A stretch of DNA of 64,000 nucleotides. Source: Streptomyces platensis (lineage in GTDB: Bacteria; Actinomycetota; Actinomycetes; Streptomycetales; Streptomycetaceae). The stretch's first letter is position 1, and the number at the start of each line of letters is the position of its first letter. The translations under genes and the position numbers were made by a program. The stretch is from contig NZ_CP023691.1 of the NCBI RefSeq assembly GCF_008704855.1, positions 7,874,001 to 7,938,000 of the forward strand, written 5' to 3'. Below, in pieces: positions 42,631-51,259 of this stretch. The notes below the pieces were generated by a model. The model was not told the DNA's origin. It did not search any database and saw only the letters and a program-made list of their open reading frames with translations.

Positions 42631-43086
42631 ATGTCCTCCGAGACCCTGCCGTCGATCGGCGAAATGATGGCGGCATCCGTGCCGATGGCCCGCACCCTGA
42701 ACCTCGAGTTCACCGAGACCACCGCCGAGCGCGCCGTGGTCCGCATGCCCGACCAGCCCGACTTCCACAACCACGTCGGCGGTCCGCACGCCGGCGCGAT
42801 GTTCACCCTCGCCGAGTCGGCGAGCGGCGCCATCGTCATGGCGGCCTTCGGCGACCAGCTCGGCCGCGCGGTGCCGCTCGCGGTGCGCGCCGAGATCGGC
42901 TACAAGAAGCTCGCCATGGGGCCCGTCACCGCCACCGCGGAGCTGGGCCGGTCGGTGGCCGAGATCGTCGCCGAGCTCGACGCCGGCGAGCGCCCGGAAT
43001 TCCCGGTGAACATCGCCATCACCCGCGAGGACGGCGCGGTGACCGGCGAGATGAGCATCGTGTGGACCCTGCGCCCCAATAAGTGA
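42631..43086 (+). CDS. hotdog-fold thioesterase (PaaI/DUF4442-like)
   Basis: 151 residues. FTETTAERAVVRMPDQPDFHNHVGGPHAGAMFTLAES, quoted here only as key positions HNHVGGPHAGAM (about 46-57), is the active-site helix start of the PaaI/DUF4442 hotdog family, which usually hydrolyses acyl-CoAs. It would act as a dimer or tetramer in the cytoplasm. Substrate unknown. A terminator follows at 43109-43139. Confidence 0.85.
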   Translation: MSSETLPSIGEMMAASVPMARTLNLEFTETTAERAVVRMPDQPDFHNHVGGPHAGAMFTLAESASGAIVMAAFGDQLGRAVPLAVRAEIGYKKLAMGPVTATAELGRSVAEIVAELDAGERPEFPVNIAITREDGAVTGEMSIVWTLRPNK

Positions 43087-43108
43087 GCTGCCTCTCCATG
43101 GGGCCCTC

Positions 43109-43139
43109 ACGGCCCGCCGTGCACCGCGCGGCGGGCCGT
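43109..43139. terminator. terminator after hotdog gene
   Basis: ACGGCCCGCCG and CGGCGGGCCGT form a perfect 11-bp stem with a 9-nt loop, 22 bases after the stop codon. Confidence 0.7.
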
Positions 43140-43310
43140 CGCCGTGTCCGGGCGCCAGATGTTGCGTAGCGCACGTGGACTCGGCCCCCGGGCGGCCCGA
43201 TCGAGTACGCTTCCCGGGGCGCGCTGCGGTGCGCCAGGGGACTGATCGGCACGGTGTCACGGACGTCGGGCCACGGCCCACGGGGCCCTACACCAGCGGA
43301 GGAATCGGCG

Positions 43311-43961
43311 TTGCACATCCAGGAGTGGCTCGAGTCGGTACCGGCCGTGAGCGTCTACCTCCTGGTGGGGGTGGTCATCGGCCTGGAGAGCCTGGGCATT
43401 CCGCTGCCCGGCGAGATCGTCCTCGTCAGCGCGGCGATCCTCGCGGCGACCCAGGACCACATCAATCCGTTCGTGCTGGGCGCCTGTGCGACCGGTGGCG
43501 CGATCATCGGTGACTCCATCGGGTATCTGATCGGACGCAAGGGGGGCCAGCCCCTGTTGCACTGGGCCGGCCGCAAGTTCCCCAAGCACTTCGGCCCCGA
43601 CCATGTCGCGATGGCCGAGGCGAAGTTCGACAAGTGGGGTATGTGGGCGGTCTTCTTCGGCCGTTTCATCGCGCTGCTGCGCATCTTCGCCGGTCCGCTC
43701 GCCGGTGTCCTCAAGATGCCGTACTGGAAGTTCCTGATCGCCAACGTCCTCGGCGGCATCGTCTGGGCCGGCGGTACGACCGCGCTGATCTACAGCGTGG
43801 GTGTCGTCGCCGAGGAGTGGCTCAAGCGCTTCTCCTGGCTCGGGCTGGTCGCCGCCCTGCTGTTCGGCGTCGGCTTCTTCCTCCTCATGAAGCACCGGGC
43901 GAAGAAGGCGGCCGCCGCCCGCGAGGCGGCGGAGACCCCGGTCGCGGCGACGGTCGACTGA
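43311..43961 (+). CDS. DedA-family membrane protein
   Basis: 216 residues with five to six membrane segments. The DedA motifs E(X)n GIPLPGE (LESLGIPLPGEIVLV), GDSIGYLIGRKGG and FFGRFIALLRIFAGPLAG are intact. Members flip or transport lipids and contribute to envelope homeostasis. TTG at 43311 is taken as start because GGAGGA lies 7 nt upstream and the family begins HIQEWLESVPAVSVYLL. The C-terminus is Lys/Ala-rich and cytoplasmic. A second member of the superfamily (TVP38) is at 36586-37287. Confidence 0.92.
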   Translation: MHIQEWLESVPAVSVYLLVGVVIGLESLGIPLPGEIVLVSAAILAATQDHINPFVLGACATGGAIIGDSIGYLIGRKGGQPLLHWAGRKFPKHFGPDHVAMAEAKFDKWGMWAVFFGRFIALLRIFAGPLAGVLKMPYWKFLIANVLGGIVWAGGTTALIYSVGVVAEEWLKRFSWLGLVAALLFGVGFFLLMKHRAKKAAAAREAAETPVAATVD

Positions 43962-44057
43962 CCGCGCGGGCCGCTTCCCGCGGCTCGGCCCGTGGGGGCG
44001 CAACTGCGGGTGAACACCGGTAGTTGAACGCCCGGGTACGGCAACTCACCTACAGGC

Positions 44058-44090
44058 GATGCCCGTTCGGTCCGCTCAGGGACGGGCATC
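44058..44090. terminator. bidirectional terminator between dedA and small gene
   Basis: GATGCCCGT and ACGGGCATC form a 9-bp stem with a 15-nt loop between convergent genes. Confidence 0.6.
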
Positions 44091-44093
44091 GCG

Positions 44094-44303
44094 TCAGGGC
44101 ATCAGCCAGACGTCGGGTCCGCCGTCGCGCCATTCGAAGACGCCGGTGTCGTCCCAGACGAAGGTGGTGGCGCAGAAACCGGCCCGGCGCAGGATCGCGG
44201 CCACGTCACCGGGGCGCAGCGCCCGTCCCAGATCCTGTCCGTAAAGCGTCACACGGCGACCGCCGGTGCAGGGCGGATGCACGATCACGGGGGCACGCTT
44301 CAT
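44094..44303 (-). CDS. hypothetical small protein
   Basis: 69 residues, unrecognised but of a type seen in Streptomyces: MKRAPVIVHPPCTGGRRVTL, then DLGRALRPGDVAAILRRAGF and DDTGVFEWRDGG. It looks like a small mixed alpha/beta fold. The minus-strand CATGCT lies 7 bases before the ATG at 44303, a leaderless layout. It lies downstream of the ATPase gene on the opposite side of a 100-bp gap. Confidence 0.6.
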   Translation of the reverse strand: MKRAPVIVHPPCTGGRRVTLYGQDLGRALRPGDVAAILRRAGFCATTFVWDDTGVFEWRDGGPDVWLMP

Positions 44304-44403
44304 ACGCCCCAGCATGCGACCGTCCCGCCGCCCCCGCATCCCGAGCGCGACGGGCTCGTCACCTACCGTGTCCGCCTTTGGGGCAGCCACGGCTCCCCGG
44401 CCT

Positions 44404-46458
44404 TCATGGCCCCGTCCGCAGCCGTGAGAAGAACGGCTGGGGCGGTACGTCCGGTCCGCCGGGCCGCCACCACGGGGCCTCCTCGTCATGGTCCGGCGGC
44501 GGCTCCCCGTCGCGCACCTCACGTGGCAGACCGGTCAGCAGATCGTGGGCCCCGGCGATGAACAGCGGGTCACCGATGAGCTTTTTGGCCGCCAGCGCCG
44601 CATGGCAGGCCCGGAGCGCCGCCGCCGGCTCCCCATGGGCGCGCTCGGTCGCCGCACAGGCATAGAGGACCGTCGAATACAGCCAGAAATCGCCGTCCGA
44701 GTGCCGGCTCTCCCAGGCGCGACGGGCCGCGTCCCGGGCCCGCTCCGGGTCGGGGGACGACAGGGCGACGGCGAGCAGCGCCCAGCTGTGGGCCGGCCCC
44801 GGGCCGAACCACGGGTCCCGGGAGCGGTGCCGGGCCGCCTCCTCCAGACAGGCCACCGCCGCCGCGGTGTTCCCCCGGTACAGCGCCAGCACTCCGTGCG
44901 CATGCGCGATACGGGCCAGCCCGTCGGAGTCCGCATGCATCACGGCCGCCGTCCACGCCTCGTCGAGCAGCGCCTCCGCTGCGCCGAGTGCGTGCTCCTG
45001 CGCCGCGAGATATCCGGCCAGCCACAGCGCGCGGGCCCGCAGCGCGGTGTCGTCCCGGGAGAGCAGCAGCAACCGGTCCAGATGCGCCCGCCCCTCGCGG
45101 CGGAAGCCGCAGGCCGCCCAGTGGAACCACAGCGACACCGCGATCTCCAGCGCGCCGAGCGCGTCCTCCGCGTCCTGCGGGGGCCGGGTCAGCGCCGCGT
45201 CGAGGTTGGCCTGTTCGTCCTCCACCAGACGTACGGCGACCTGCTGATGGGGGCCCTGCCAGGCGATCTGGGCCTCGGCCGCGAGCGCCGCGCAGGCCTG
45301 CCGGAACCGCCGCAGCGCCGCGGCCTCCTCGCCCGCCTCACGCAGCTGCGTCCGCCCGAAGTCCCGGGCGGCGCGGGGGAGTCGGTAGCGCGGCGGCAGC
45401 GCCGTCCCGGTGTCCTCCTGCGTGCCCCCCGCGTCCCGTACGCGCTCCACGACCGAGGCGGTGAGCAGCCGTTCCAGGGCGCCCTCGACCGCGGCCGCAG
45501 GAACGTCACAGCTGGAACAGACGCAACTGGCGAGCCAGGGATCGAAGTCGCCGGGCAGCACCGAGAGCCGCGCCCAGACCCGCCGGTCGAGGGGCGAGCA
45601 GAGGGCGTAGCCCGCGGCCTGCGCGGCGTAGAGCGAGGTGTGCCGCACGGTCGCCGCCGGCCCTGAGTAGAACAGCGGACCGTCCGACCCCACCTGCGCC
45701 GCGAGCTGCGGCAACGACATCCGGTCCAGCTGCTGCGCGGCCAGCGCGATCGCCAGCGGCGAGCCCTCCAGCGCCTGGCACACGGCGATCAGCAGCTCCG
45801 GCGTGGCGGCCCCGGCCCGCGTGGCCAGCAGCTCGACGGCCGGCCCGGCGATCCCCTCGCCCAGCGTCACCGGAAGCGGCGCGATGGCGACGGTCCGCTC
45901 CTCGGGCAGCCCGAGCGCACCCCGTGCGGTCGCCACGATGCGCAGTGTGGGATCGGCCCGCAGCAGCCGGCGTACGAGCTGGGCGCACTCGTCGCGCAGC
46001 GGATCGCAGTCGTCCAGCAGCACGGTCGCGCGAGACCGCCGGCAGTGCGCGGCGAGCGCGGCCATCGCCGTATCGTCCGCCGGAGCGCGCCCTGTTGGGG
46101 CCTCCGCCGGTCCCATCAGGCCGTGCACCGGTTCGCCGACGCGGGGCGGGGCGGCCCGCCGGACGAGCGCCGCCGTGGTGTCCTGGCGGGCGCTGTCCGC
46201 CGGCCGCGCCGCCCGGAGCAGCGCCGCCGTCAGCCCGCCCTCGGGCAGACCGTCCCAGCAGCCGACACGGAGGACCGTGCCGTCGTGCCGGGCGGTGTGC
46301 TCCTCCAGGACGGCGCGGGCCAGCACGCTCTTGCCCACTCCCGCGGCTCCGGTGAGCGTCACGAGCGGCGCGCTGCCCAGCAGCCCGGACACCAGCTCGT
46401 GCTCAACGGCCCGCCCCACTACGCCGGGCAGCGGCCGGCGATCGGCCCTCGCGGTCAT
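44404..46458 (-). CDS. AfsR/LuxR-like STAND ATPase with TPR region
   Basis: 684 residues. NTPase with Walker A GAAGVGKSVLAR (about 38-49), Walker B ATVLLDDCD (about 144-152) and the sensor ATARGALGL; then a winged-helix bundle (CSPLDRRVWARLSVLPGDF) and C-terminal TPR-like helices. The architecture matches the ATPase-TPR half of LuxR/SARP (AfsR-like) regulators, but no DNA-binding HTH is present at either end. It could be a truncated regulator or a stand-alone signalling ATPase. The ATG at 46458 has GGGGAT upstream. The following 295-bp gap (46459-46753) holds only promoters. Confidence 0.82.
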   Translation of the reverse strand: MTARADRRPLPGVVGRAVEHELVSGLLGSAPLVTLTGAAGVGKSVLARAVLEEHTARHDGTVLRVGCWDGLPEGGLTAALLRAARPADSARQDTTAALVRRAAPPRVGEPVHGLMGPAEAPTGRAPADDTAMAALAAHCRRSRATVLLDDCDPLRDECAQLVRRLLRADPTLRIVATARGALGLPEERTVAIAPLPVTLGEGIAGPAVELLATRAGAATPELLIAVCQALEGSPLAIALAAQQLDRMSLPQLAAQVGSDGPLFYSGPAATVRHTSLYAAQAAGYALCSPLDRRVWARLSVLPGDFDPWLASCVCSSCDVPAAAVEGALERLLTASVVERVRDAGGTQEDTGTALPPRYRLPRAARDFGRTQLREAGEEAAALRRFRQACAALAAEAQIAWQGPHQQVAVRLVEDEQANLDAALTRPPQDAEDALGALEIAVSLWFHWAACGFRREGRAHLDRLLLLSRDDTALRARALWLAGYLAAQEHALGAAEALLDEAWTAAVMHADSDGLARIAHAHGVLALYRGNTAAAVACLEEAARHRSRDPWFGPGPAHSWALLAVALSSPDPERARDAARRAWESRHSDGDFWLYSTVLYACAATERAHGEPAAALRACHAALAAKKLIGDPLFIAGAHDLLTGLPREVRDGEPPPDHDEEAPWWRPGGPDVPPQPFFSRLRTGP

Positions 46459-46753
46459 CGGTCATCCCCAACCACGGCACAGCGCCGCGCCCTTCGGAAT
46501 TGGAAACCCACCTTGCCAGAACCGACCGACCGGTAAACAACCCGTGGCCTCATCGAACGAGGGAAACCCGGCCGGTGTACTTGACGTGCCGGTGCGTCGT
46601 TGCGCGGGGCCGCGCGCGCGGACCACCAGGTCAGGGTGGCCGGAGGCGGCATCGGGGGCGCCGCGGGCGATCTTGAGGTGATGTCTTGCGACCGGCGGCT
46701 TGGTGGCAGCGTGACTGCCCGCGGCCGGCCAAGAAGCCAAGGAGAACGTCCCG

Positions 46754-47740
46754 ATGAAGTGCCTGCGCGTCAGCCTTGTGGTGAGTGTGGCGGCTCTGGG
46801 GCTGGTGGCCGGCTGCGGCGGCGGCACCGTCCACCCCTCCGGCGAGCCGCAGCCGGCGGCCCATGCCGCGGACGCCCGCAACGGACAGCCGCGGGTGGTG
46901 CCGCCCCGCGGACCGCGCTCTACCTTCACCGCGTTCCGTCCGACCGGGGGCGGGAGCCGGGTCGTCACGACGAAGTGGCACGGCCGCAAGTCCGGTTTCA
47001 CCGGCGCCATATGGGCCTGGGTGCCGCCGGAGTACCACCAGGCGCGCTACGCCAAGAGCGGCTTCCCGGTGCTGATCGCGCTGCCCGGCGCCTACGGCTT
47101 TCCGTTCAACTACTGGGCGGGGGACGCCTTCGCGCTGGAGGAGCGGATCGCGAAGTGGTCGCGGCAGGGCCGGACGCTGCCGTTCATCGTCGTGATGCCG
47201 GTGCTCAATCCGTGCCGGACGTACTACGACGGCAGCGACATCCCCGGGCAGCCCAAGATGGGCACCTGGCTGACCGAGGACGTACCGGACTTCGCGCGGG
47301 CCAACTTCCGTACGTACGACAGCCGTGACGGCTGGGCCTTCATGGGCTCCTCGTCCGGTGGCTTCGCCGCGCTGAAGGCCGTCCTGAAAGAACCCCAGAA
47401 GTTCAAGGCGGCCGTCGTCAACGGGCCTGATACCGCGCCGGATTCACCGCTGTGGCAGGGACACCCGGCCGAGATGCGCGCCAACGACCCACGCCACCTG
47501 GCCCGGAGGCTGGCCGCGCGCAAGGACCTGCCGGTCTATCTCGCCTTCGAGCTCGGGAGCAAGGAGGCGGCGGCGCCCGATGTGAAGCGCTTCATCAGGG
47601 ACTACACCGGCGGACCGGTCCACTCCACGCTCTTCGAGATACCGGACGGCGTGCACAGCGGGCACACCTACATCCGGCGGATGGCCGAGTCGCTGCACTG
47701 GATCAGCCGGCGGATGCGGGGCCCCGTACCGTCCGCGTGA
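46754..47740 (+). CDS. esterase lipoprotein, second paralogue
   Basis: 328 residues. Lipobox LVAGC (Cys21). The hydrolase fold repeats the motif order of the gene at 5422-6447: GFPVLIALPGAYGFP, LPFIVVMPVLNPC, GTWLTEDVPDFARANFRT, GSSSGGFAALKAV (nucleophile about Ser200) and IPDGVHSGHTYIRRM with the catalytic His. Substrate unknown; extracellular action expected. ATG 46754 follows AAGGAGA at 8 nt, a strong site. A DUF4333-type protein is encoded 130 bp downstream on the same strand. Confidence 0.87.
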   Translation: MKCLRVSLVVSVAALGLVAGCGGGTVHPSGEPQPAAHAADARNGQPRVVPPRGPRSTFTAFRPTGGGSRVVTTKWHGRKSGFTGAIWAWVPPEYHQARYAKSGFPVLIALPGAYGFPFNYWAGDAFALEERIAKWSRQGRTLPFIVVMPVLNPCRTYYDGSDIPGQPKMGTWLTEDVPDFARANFRTYDSRDGWAFMGSSSGGFAALKAVLKEPQKFKAAVVNGPDTAPDSPLWQGHPAEMRANDPRHLARRLAARKDLPVYLAFELGSKEAAAPDVKRFIRDYTGGPVHSTLFEIPDGVHSGHTYIRRMAESLHWISRRMRGPVPSA

Positions 47741-47869
47741 CGCACCGTCGGCCGGCCGGGCGCACGGTGGGGGCTCCTGTTGCCGGAACCGGGCCACCGG
47801 CAAGAATTGCCCGTGACCCGGCCCGTGGGCACGGCCGGTGTCCGTGTGGTGCCCACGGGAAGGAGAACT

Positions 47870-48226
47870 GTGCGGAATCTGCGAGCTGTCGGCCTGCTGC
47901 TGGCCGGTACGGCTCTGCTGGCAGGCAGCTTCACGGCGGGCAGCCGATGGCTGACGGACCGGGACGCGACCAGTGAGGTGGACGGGACGTCCGATGCCGT
48001 CCCGCGCGACGAGATCGCCCACTCGATCTCGGGCCATCTGTCGCTTCCGGTGATCCCCAGGGGACCGCGCTCGGTCGACTGCGCGAAGGACCTGCGGGCC
48101 GTCATGGGGGCCCGGACCCACTGCACGGCCCACTATCTGCGGGGCACCGACCGGGACATGACCGTACGGGTCGTACGGGTCCGCGGCGGCGAGATCACCT
48201 ATGTCCATGACGCGCCCCATCGCTGA
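47870..48226 (+). CDS. secreted or anchored DUF4333-type protein
   Basis: 118 residues. Hydrophobic N-terminus LRAVGLLLAGTALLAGSFTA serves as signal or anchor. The rest resembles a DUF4333 domain: SVDCAKDLRAVMGARTHCTA with two Cys likely bridged, then a short beta-rich end. GTG 47870 follows AAGGAG. Role unknown. Confidence 0.75.
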   Translation: MRNLRAVGLLLAGTALLAGSFTAGSRWLTDRDATSEVDGTSDAVPRDEIAHSISGHLSLPVIPRGPRSVDCAKDLRAVMGARTHCTAHYLRGTDRDMTVRVVRVRGGEITYVHDAPHR

Positions 48227-48383
48227 CCTTTGCTGACCGCTGTTGCACGTTGCGTTCGCGATGGCAGCAGGGGCAGCGCATCAACGGTCCGTCAGGAAGC
48301 GGGCGGACCGGTTGCGCCGCCAGGACCGGCATCAGTGCCCAATGAACCCAATCTGGGCCTTTGTTGAATCTGCTTCAGATGCT

Positions 48384-48446
48384 GCAAGTGCGCAGATCGC
48401 CGTTGGACGGCGGGTGTTGCTGTGATGCTAAGATCATCGCACTTGC
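48384..48446 (+). promoter_or_regulatory. conservon promoter region with spaced inverted repeat
   Basis: GCAAGTGCG (48384-48392) and CGCACTTGC (48438-48446) are perfect 9-bp arms 45 nt apart. Between and after them TTGGAC (48403-48408) and TAAGAT (48429-48434) could form a promoter with a 20-nt spacer. The arms flank it, as expected for a regulator-bridged promoter; this is inferred. The rest of the 48227-48524 gap is less GC-rich than the window average. Confidence 0.45.
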
Positions 48447-48524
48447 CAACCGGGTAGTCACCTGCTAAGGCAAGAAAGAAATTCCGCGCATTGGCCTAAG
48501 AAAACCGCCACCCCGGGGAGAACT

Positions 48525-48668
48525 ATGCCATTAGCCGGCCCTTCGATGGCTTTCTGGCAGGCGACTGTGCGCGGCCGTACACGTATGTCTGGGGCCGTGG
48601 GTGATTCTCTACGTCACAGCCAGGCATACGACACCTGGTGGATCCGTCATCCGAAGAGAGTCCTATGA
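48525..48668 (+). CDS. 47-codon TTA-containing frame coupled to cvnA
   Basis: ATG 48525 follows GGGGAG at 4 nt. The frame ends TGA at 48666-48668, overlapping the cvnA ATG by ATGA, the same coupling used in cvnC. Codon 3 is TTA (48531-48533), the rare leucine codon read by the bldA tRNA. The peptide is basic (MPLAGPSMAF at the start, RHPKRVL at the end) with no recognised domain. It may be a true small protein or an upstream frame that controls cvnA translation. Confidence 0.55.
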   Translation: MPLAGPSMAFWQATVRGRTRMSGAVGDSLRHSQAYDTWWIRHPKRVL

Positions 48669-49897
48669 CGCAATATTTCCAGGATCCAGCTTTCTGGGGA
48701 TTGATCGCTGGTACCCCTGTTGCTGCCACCGCGGTTATTCGCGGCAGAATGAAGATCGCGGATCTCCGAAAAGAAAAGGCGGAGCTCAAGCAGCACTACG
48801 CCAATCTTGAAGATCACTACACGGAGGCCGTCGAAGAGGCCAAGGACCGGGCCGAAGAGGCTACGAAGACGACCCTGAAGTCCGCCATGCGGACCCTCCA
48901 GGGGCTGGCGAGCGAACAGCAGCTGGCGATTTCCAAGCTTCAGGACACGTATGGCGAGCACAAGATCCTTCAGGATCTGCTCGACATCGACCACATGAAC
49001 TCGCAGTTCGCGCGACGGGCCCAGTCCATCGCCGTGCTCTGTGACGGCTGGCTCGGCCGGCGCCGGAACAACGCCTCGCTCTACGATGTGGTCCGCAGCG
49101 CCAAGGGTCGAATTCGCCATTTCACCCGCGTCGAGATCCGGTCGCAGAGCAATGTCGCCATCGTGAGCCGCGCGGTGGAACCGGTTGCGCTGGTGCTTGC
49201 CGAACTGCTGGACAACGCCACCAGCTATTCGGCGCCGGAAACGATGATCGAGATCAATATCCGGCCGGTGCCCAAGGGTGTCTGCATCATCGTCGACGAC
49301 GCCGGTGTCGGTATGAACGAGGAGGAGAAGTCACGAGCCGCTCAGCTGCTGTCGAGCGAGAATGCGGCCAGTGTCTCCAGCCTCGGTAATCCACCGCAGT
49401 TCGGATTCACGGTCATGGGTGTGCTCGCCGCCCGCTACGGCTTCACCGTATCGGTGGATTCGACCTCTCCCTATGGTGGCGTGCGCGCGGTCGTCCTGCT
49501 CCCCGACGATCTACTGACGTCTCTGCACGAGCCCGAGGAGAGCCCTGTCGTGGCCGCGTCCGCTCCGTTGCCGCCTGAGAACGCCCCTGGTCACCCGGCC
49601 CATGGCGCCCCGGCGTCGGCCATACCCGGATACCCGCCGGCCGGCCCCCCGGCTCCGGGACCGCCGCCTCCGGGACAGCCGGCCGGTGCCCGACCGGTTC
49701 CCGAGACCACGGCCGGCGGTCTGCCGAAGCGCCGCCGCCGCGGGGCGATTTCCATTGTGCCGACCGAATCCGAGAGTACGGAAACCCCGGTGCGTGACAG
49801 CGCAAGGGCGGCGTCCGTCATGGGCGCATTCCAGCGCGGCACGCAGTCCGGCCGACGTTCCACCAATGCAAGCAGTGAAGGGCCTGAGGTTCAGTGA
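48665..49897 (+). CDS. cvnA: conservon histidine-kinase-like protein CvnA
   Basis: 410 residues. The first gene of a conservon, a four-gene set for a membrane-associated G-protein-like complex. A short hydrophobic segment near the N-terminus (FWGLIAGTPVAATAVIRGRM, about 8-27) may anchor it; a coiled coil (about 33-80) follows. The GHKL ATPase domain has the N-box ELLDNATSYSAPE, the G1 box VDDAGVGMNEEE and a final FTVMGVLAARYG. There is no typical phospho-acceptor His box. The C-terminus is Pro/Ala/Arg rich. ATG 48665 overlaps the TTA-containing frame; GAAGAGAG lies upstream. Confidence 0.9.
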   Translation: MTQYFQDPAFWGLIAGTPVAATAVIRGRMKIADLRKEKAELKQHYANLEDHYTEAVEEAKDRAEEATKTTLKSAMRTLQGLASEQQLAISKLQDTYGEHKILQDLLDIDHMNSQFARRAQSIAVLCDGWLGRRRNNASLYDVVRSAKGRIRHFTRVEIRSQSNVAIVSRAVEPVALVLAELLDNATSYSAPETMIEINIRPVPKGVCIIVDDAGVGMNEEEKSRAAQLLSSENAASVSSLGNPPQFGFTVMGVLAARYGFTVSVDSTSPYGGVRAVVLLPDDLLTSLHEPEESPVVAASAPLPPENAPGHPAHGAPASAIPGYPPAGPPAPGPPPPGQPAGARPVPETTAGGLPKRRRRGAISIVPTESESTETPVRDSARAASVMGAFQRGTQSGRRSTNASSEGPEVQ

Positions 49898-50307
49898 ACT
49901 ACGATCTGTCGTGGATGCTTGACAGTGCTCTGGAATTGCCGGAAGCACAGCATGCCATCCTCGTCTCCGCGGACGGTCTGCTCATGGCCCGTTCGAAGGA
50001 TGTCGGCCGGGACCACGCCGATACAGTCGCCGCAGCCATGAGCGGAATGCAGTCGCTGAGCCGTACGGTCGCCGACTTCTGCCTCGGTGGCGCAACCGCC
50101 AATCGGCCGCAATGGCGGCAAACACTCGTTGAGTTCGACCATGGCTGGGTCTTTCTGATCTCGGCCGGCGAAGGCGCCTATCTCGCGGTTTCGGCGTCGC
50201 CCGATGTCGACATGGCAGAGATCACGTTCCGTATGCAACAGCTGGTGGGCCAGCTCGGTAAGGCATTGACCAGTCCGCCTCGTGAGAGGGCTGATATCCA
50301 GCCATGA
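49894..50307 (+). CDS. cvnB: conservon roadblock/LC7 protein CvnB
   Basis: 137 residues of the roadblock/LC7 fold, which in conservons is the dimeric partner of the CvnD GTPase. Visible core: LSWMLDSALELPEAQHAILVS, DGLLMARSKDVGRDHADTVA and SAGEGAYLAVSASPDVDMAE. GTG 49894 overlaps the cvnA stop (GTGA). Confidence 0.95.
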   Translation: MNYDLSWMLDSALELPEAQHAILVSADGLLMARSKDVGRDHADTVAAAMSGMQSLSRTVADFCLGGATANRPQWRQTLVEFDHGWVFLISAGEGAYLAVSASPDVDMAEITFRMQQLVGQLGKALTSPPRERADIQP

Positions 50308-50684
50308 CCACTGACGACGAGCCGGAGCTGGAACACGAAGCAGCGGAATTAGTACGGCCGTACGTCATCACCAACGGCCGCGATCTTCTTGACGGCAGTG
50401 ACTTCTCGCTGATCACCCTGGTCACCGTGCACGCGGATCCGCCCCGCACGAAACCCCTCGATCCGGAGAAGCTCAGCCTGCTGGAGCTGTGTTCGGGGGG
50501 GTTTCTCTCGATCGCCGAGATAGCCGGGCACACCCGGCTCCCGGTGGGCGTCGTCAAGATTCTGGTGTCCGATCTCGCGCGCGAGGGATATCTCTTCTCT
50601 CGCGCGCCCATACCTACTGCTCAGCTGGTCGACCGGCAAATCCTAGAGGAGGTGCTGAATGGGCTCCAGGCTCGCTTTGGATGA
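50304..50684 (+). CDS. cvnC: conservon DUF742 protein CvnC
   Basis: 126 residues, DUF742 family, always found in conservons. VRPYVITNGRDLL...FSLITLVTVHADP, then LSIAEIAGHTRLPVGVVKIL and SDLAREGYLF, an HTH-like arrangement that probably mediates protein contacts. ATG 50304 overlaps cvnB (ATGA). It overlaps cvnD by 26 bp. Confidence 0.95.
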   Translation: MTTDDEPELEHEAAELVRPYVITNGRDLLDGSDFSLITLVTVHADPPRTKPLDPEKLSLLELCSGGFLSIAEIAGHTRLPVGVVKILVSDLAREGYLFSRAPIPTAQLVDRQILEEVLNGLQARFG

Positions 50685-51249
50685 CGGTGTGTACCTGCGC
50701 AATTCAGTGCAGACCGCGGCAAAGATCCTCGTGGTCGGACACTTCGCCGTGGGGAAGACGACATTCATCGGGACCATGTCCGAGATTCCGCCGCTGCGGA
50801 CCGAAGAGATAATGACCCAGGCGGGCGCCGGAATTGACGACCCGAAAGGCGCGCCCCACAAGACCACGACCACGGTCGCCATGGACTTCGGCCGGCTCAC
50901 GCTCAGCGAGAAGCTGGTCCTCTATCTGTTCGGAACGCCCGGCCAGCAGCGCTTCGTTCAGGTGTGGGAAGACATGACGCGTGGTGCGCTCGGGGCGCTG
51001 GTCCTGGTCGACCCCGAGCGGCTCGACGAGTCGTTCCCTGTCATGGACCTGGTGGAACACTACGGAATCCCCTACGCCATCGCCGTGAACCGCTTCGACG
51101 GCACGCCCTCGCACTCGCTCGACGAGATCCGGGAGGCTCTGGACCTGCTTCCCGAGACGCCTGTGGTCAGTTGTGACGCACGGGACCAACGTTCCTCGGC
51201 GGATTCGCTGATCGCACTCGTCCGATATCTCCAGTCCCGCCTCAACTAG
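50659..51249 (+). CDS. cvnD: conservon small GTPase CvnD
   Basis: 196-residue GTPase. Walker A GHFAVGKTT (about 27-35), G3 FGTPGQQRF, G4 AVNRFDG and CDARDQRSS near G5 are intact. CvnD cycles with CvnA/B/C and is thought to couple them to a response. ATG 50659 lies within cvnC but has GAGGAGG 7 nt upstream. The P450 gene follows 10 bp later. Confidence 0.95.
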   Translation: MGSRLALDDGVYLRNSVQTAAKILVVGHFAVGKTTFIGTMSEIPPLRTEEIMTQAGAGIDDPKGAPHKTTTTVAMDFGRLTLSEKLVLYLFGTPGQQRFVQVWEDMTRGALGALVLVDPERLDESFPVMDLVEHYGIPYAIAVNRFDGTPSHSLDEIREALDLLPETPVVSCDARDQRSSADSLIALVRYLQSRLN

Positions 51250-51259
51250 GAGTTCAGGC

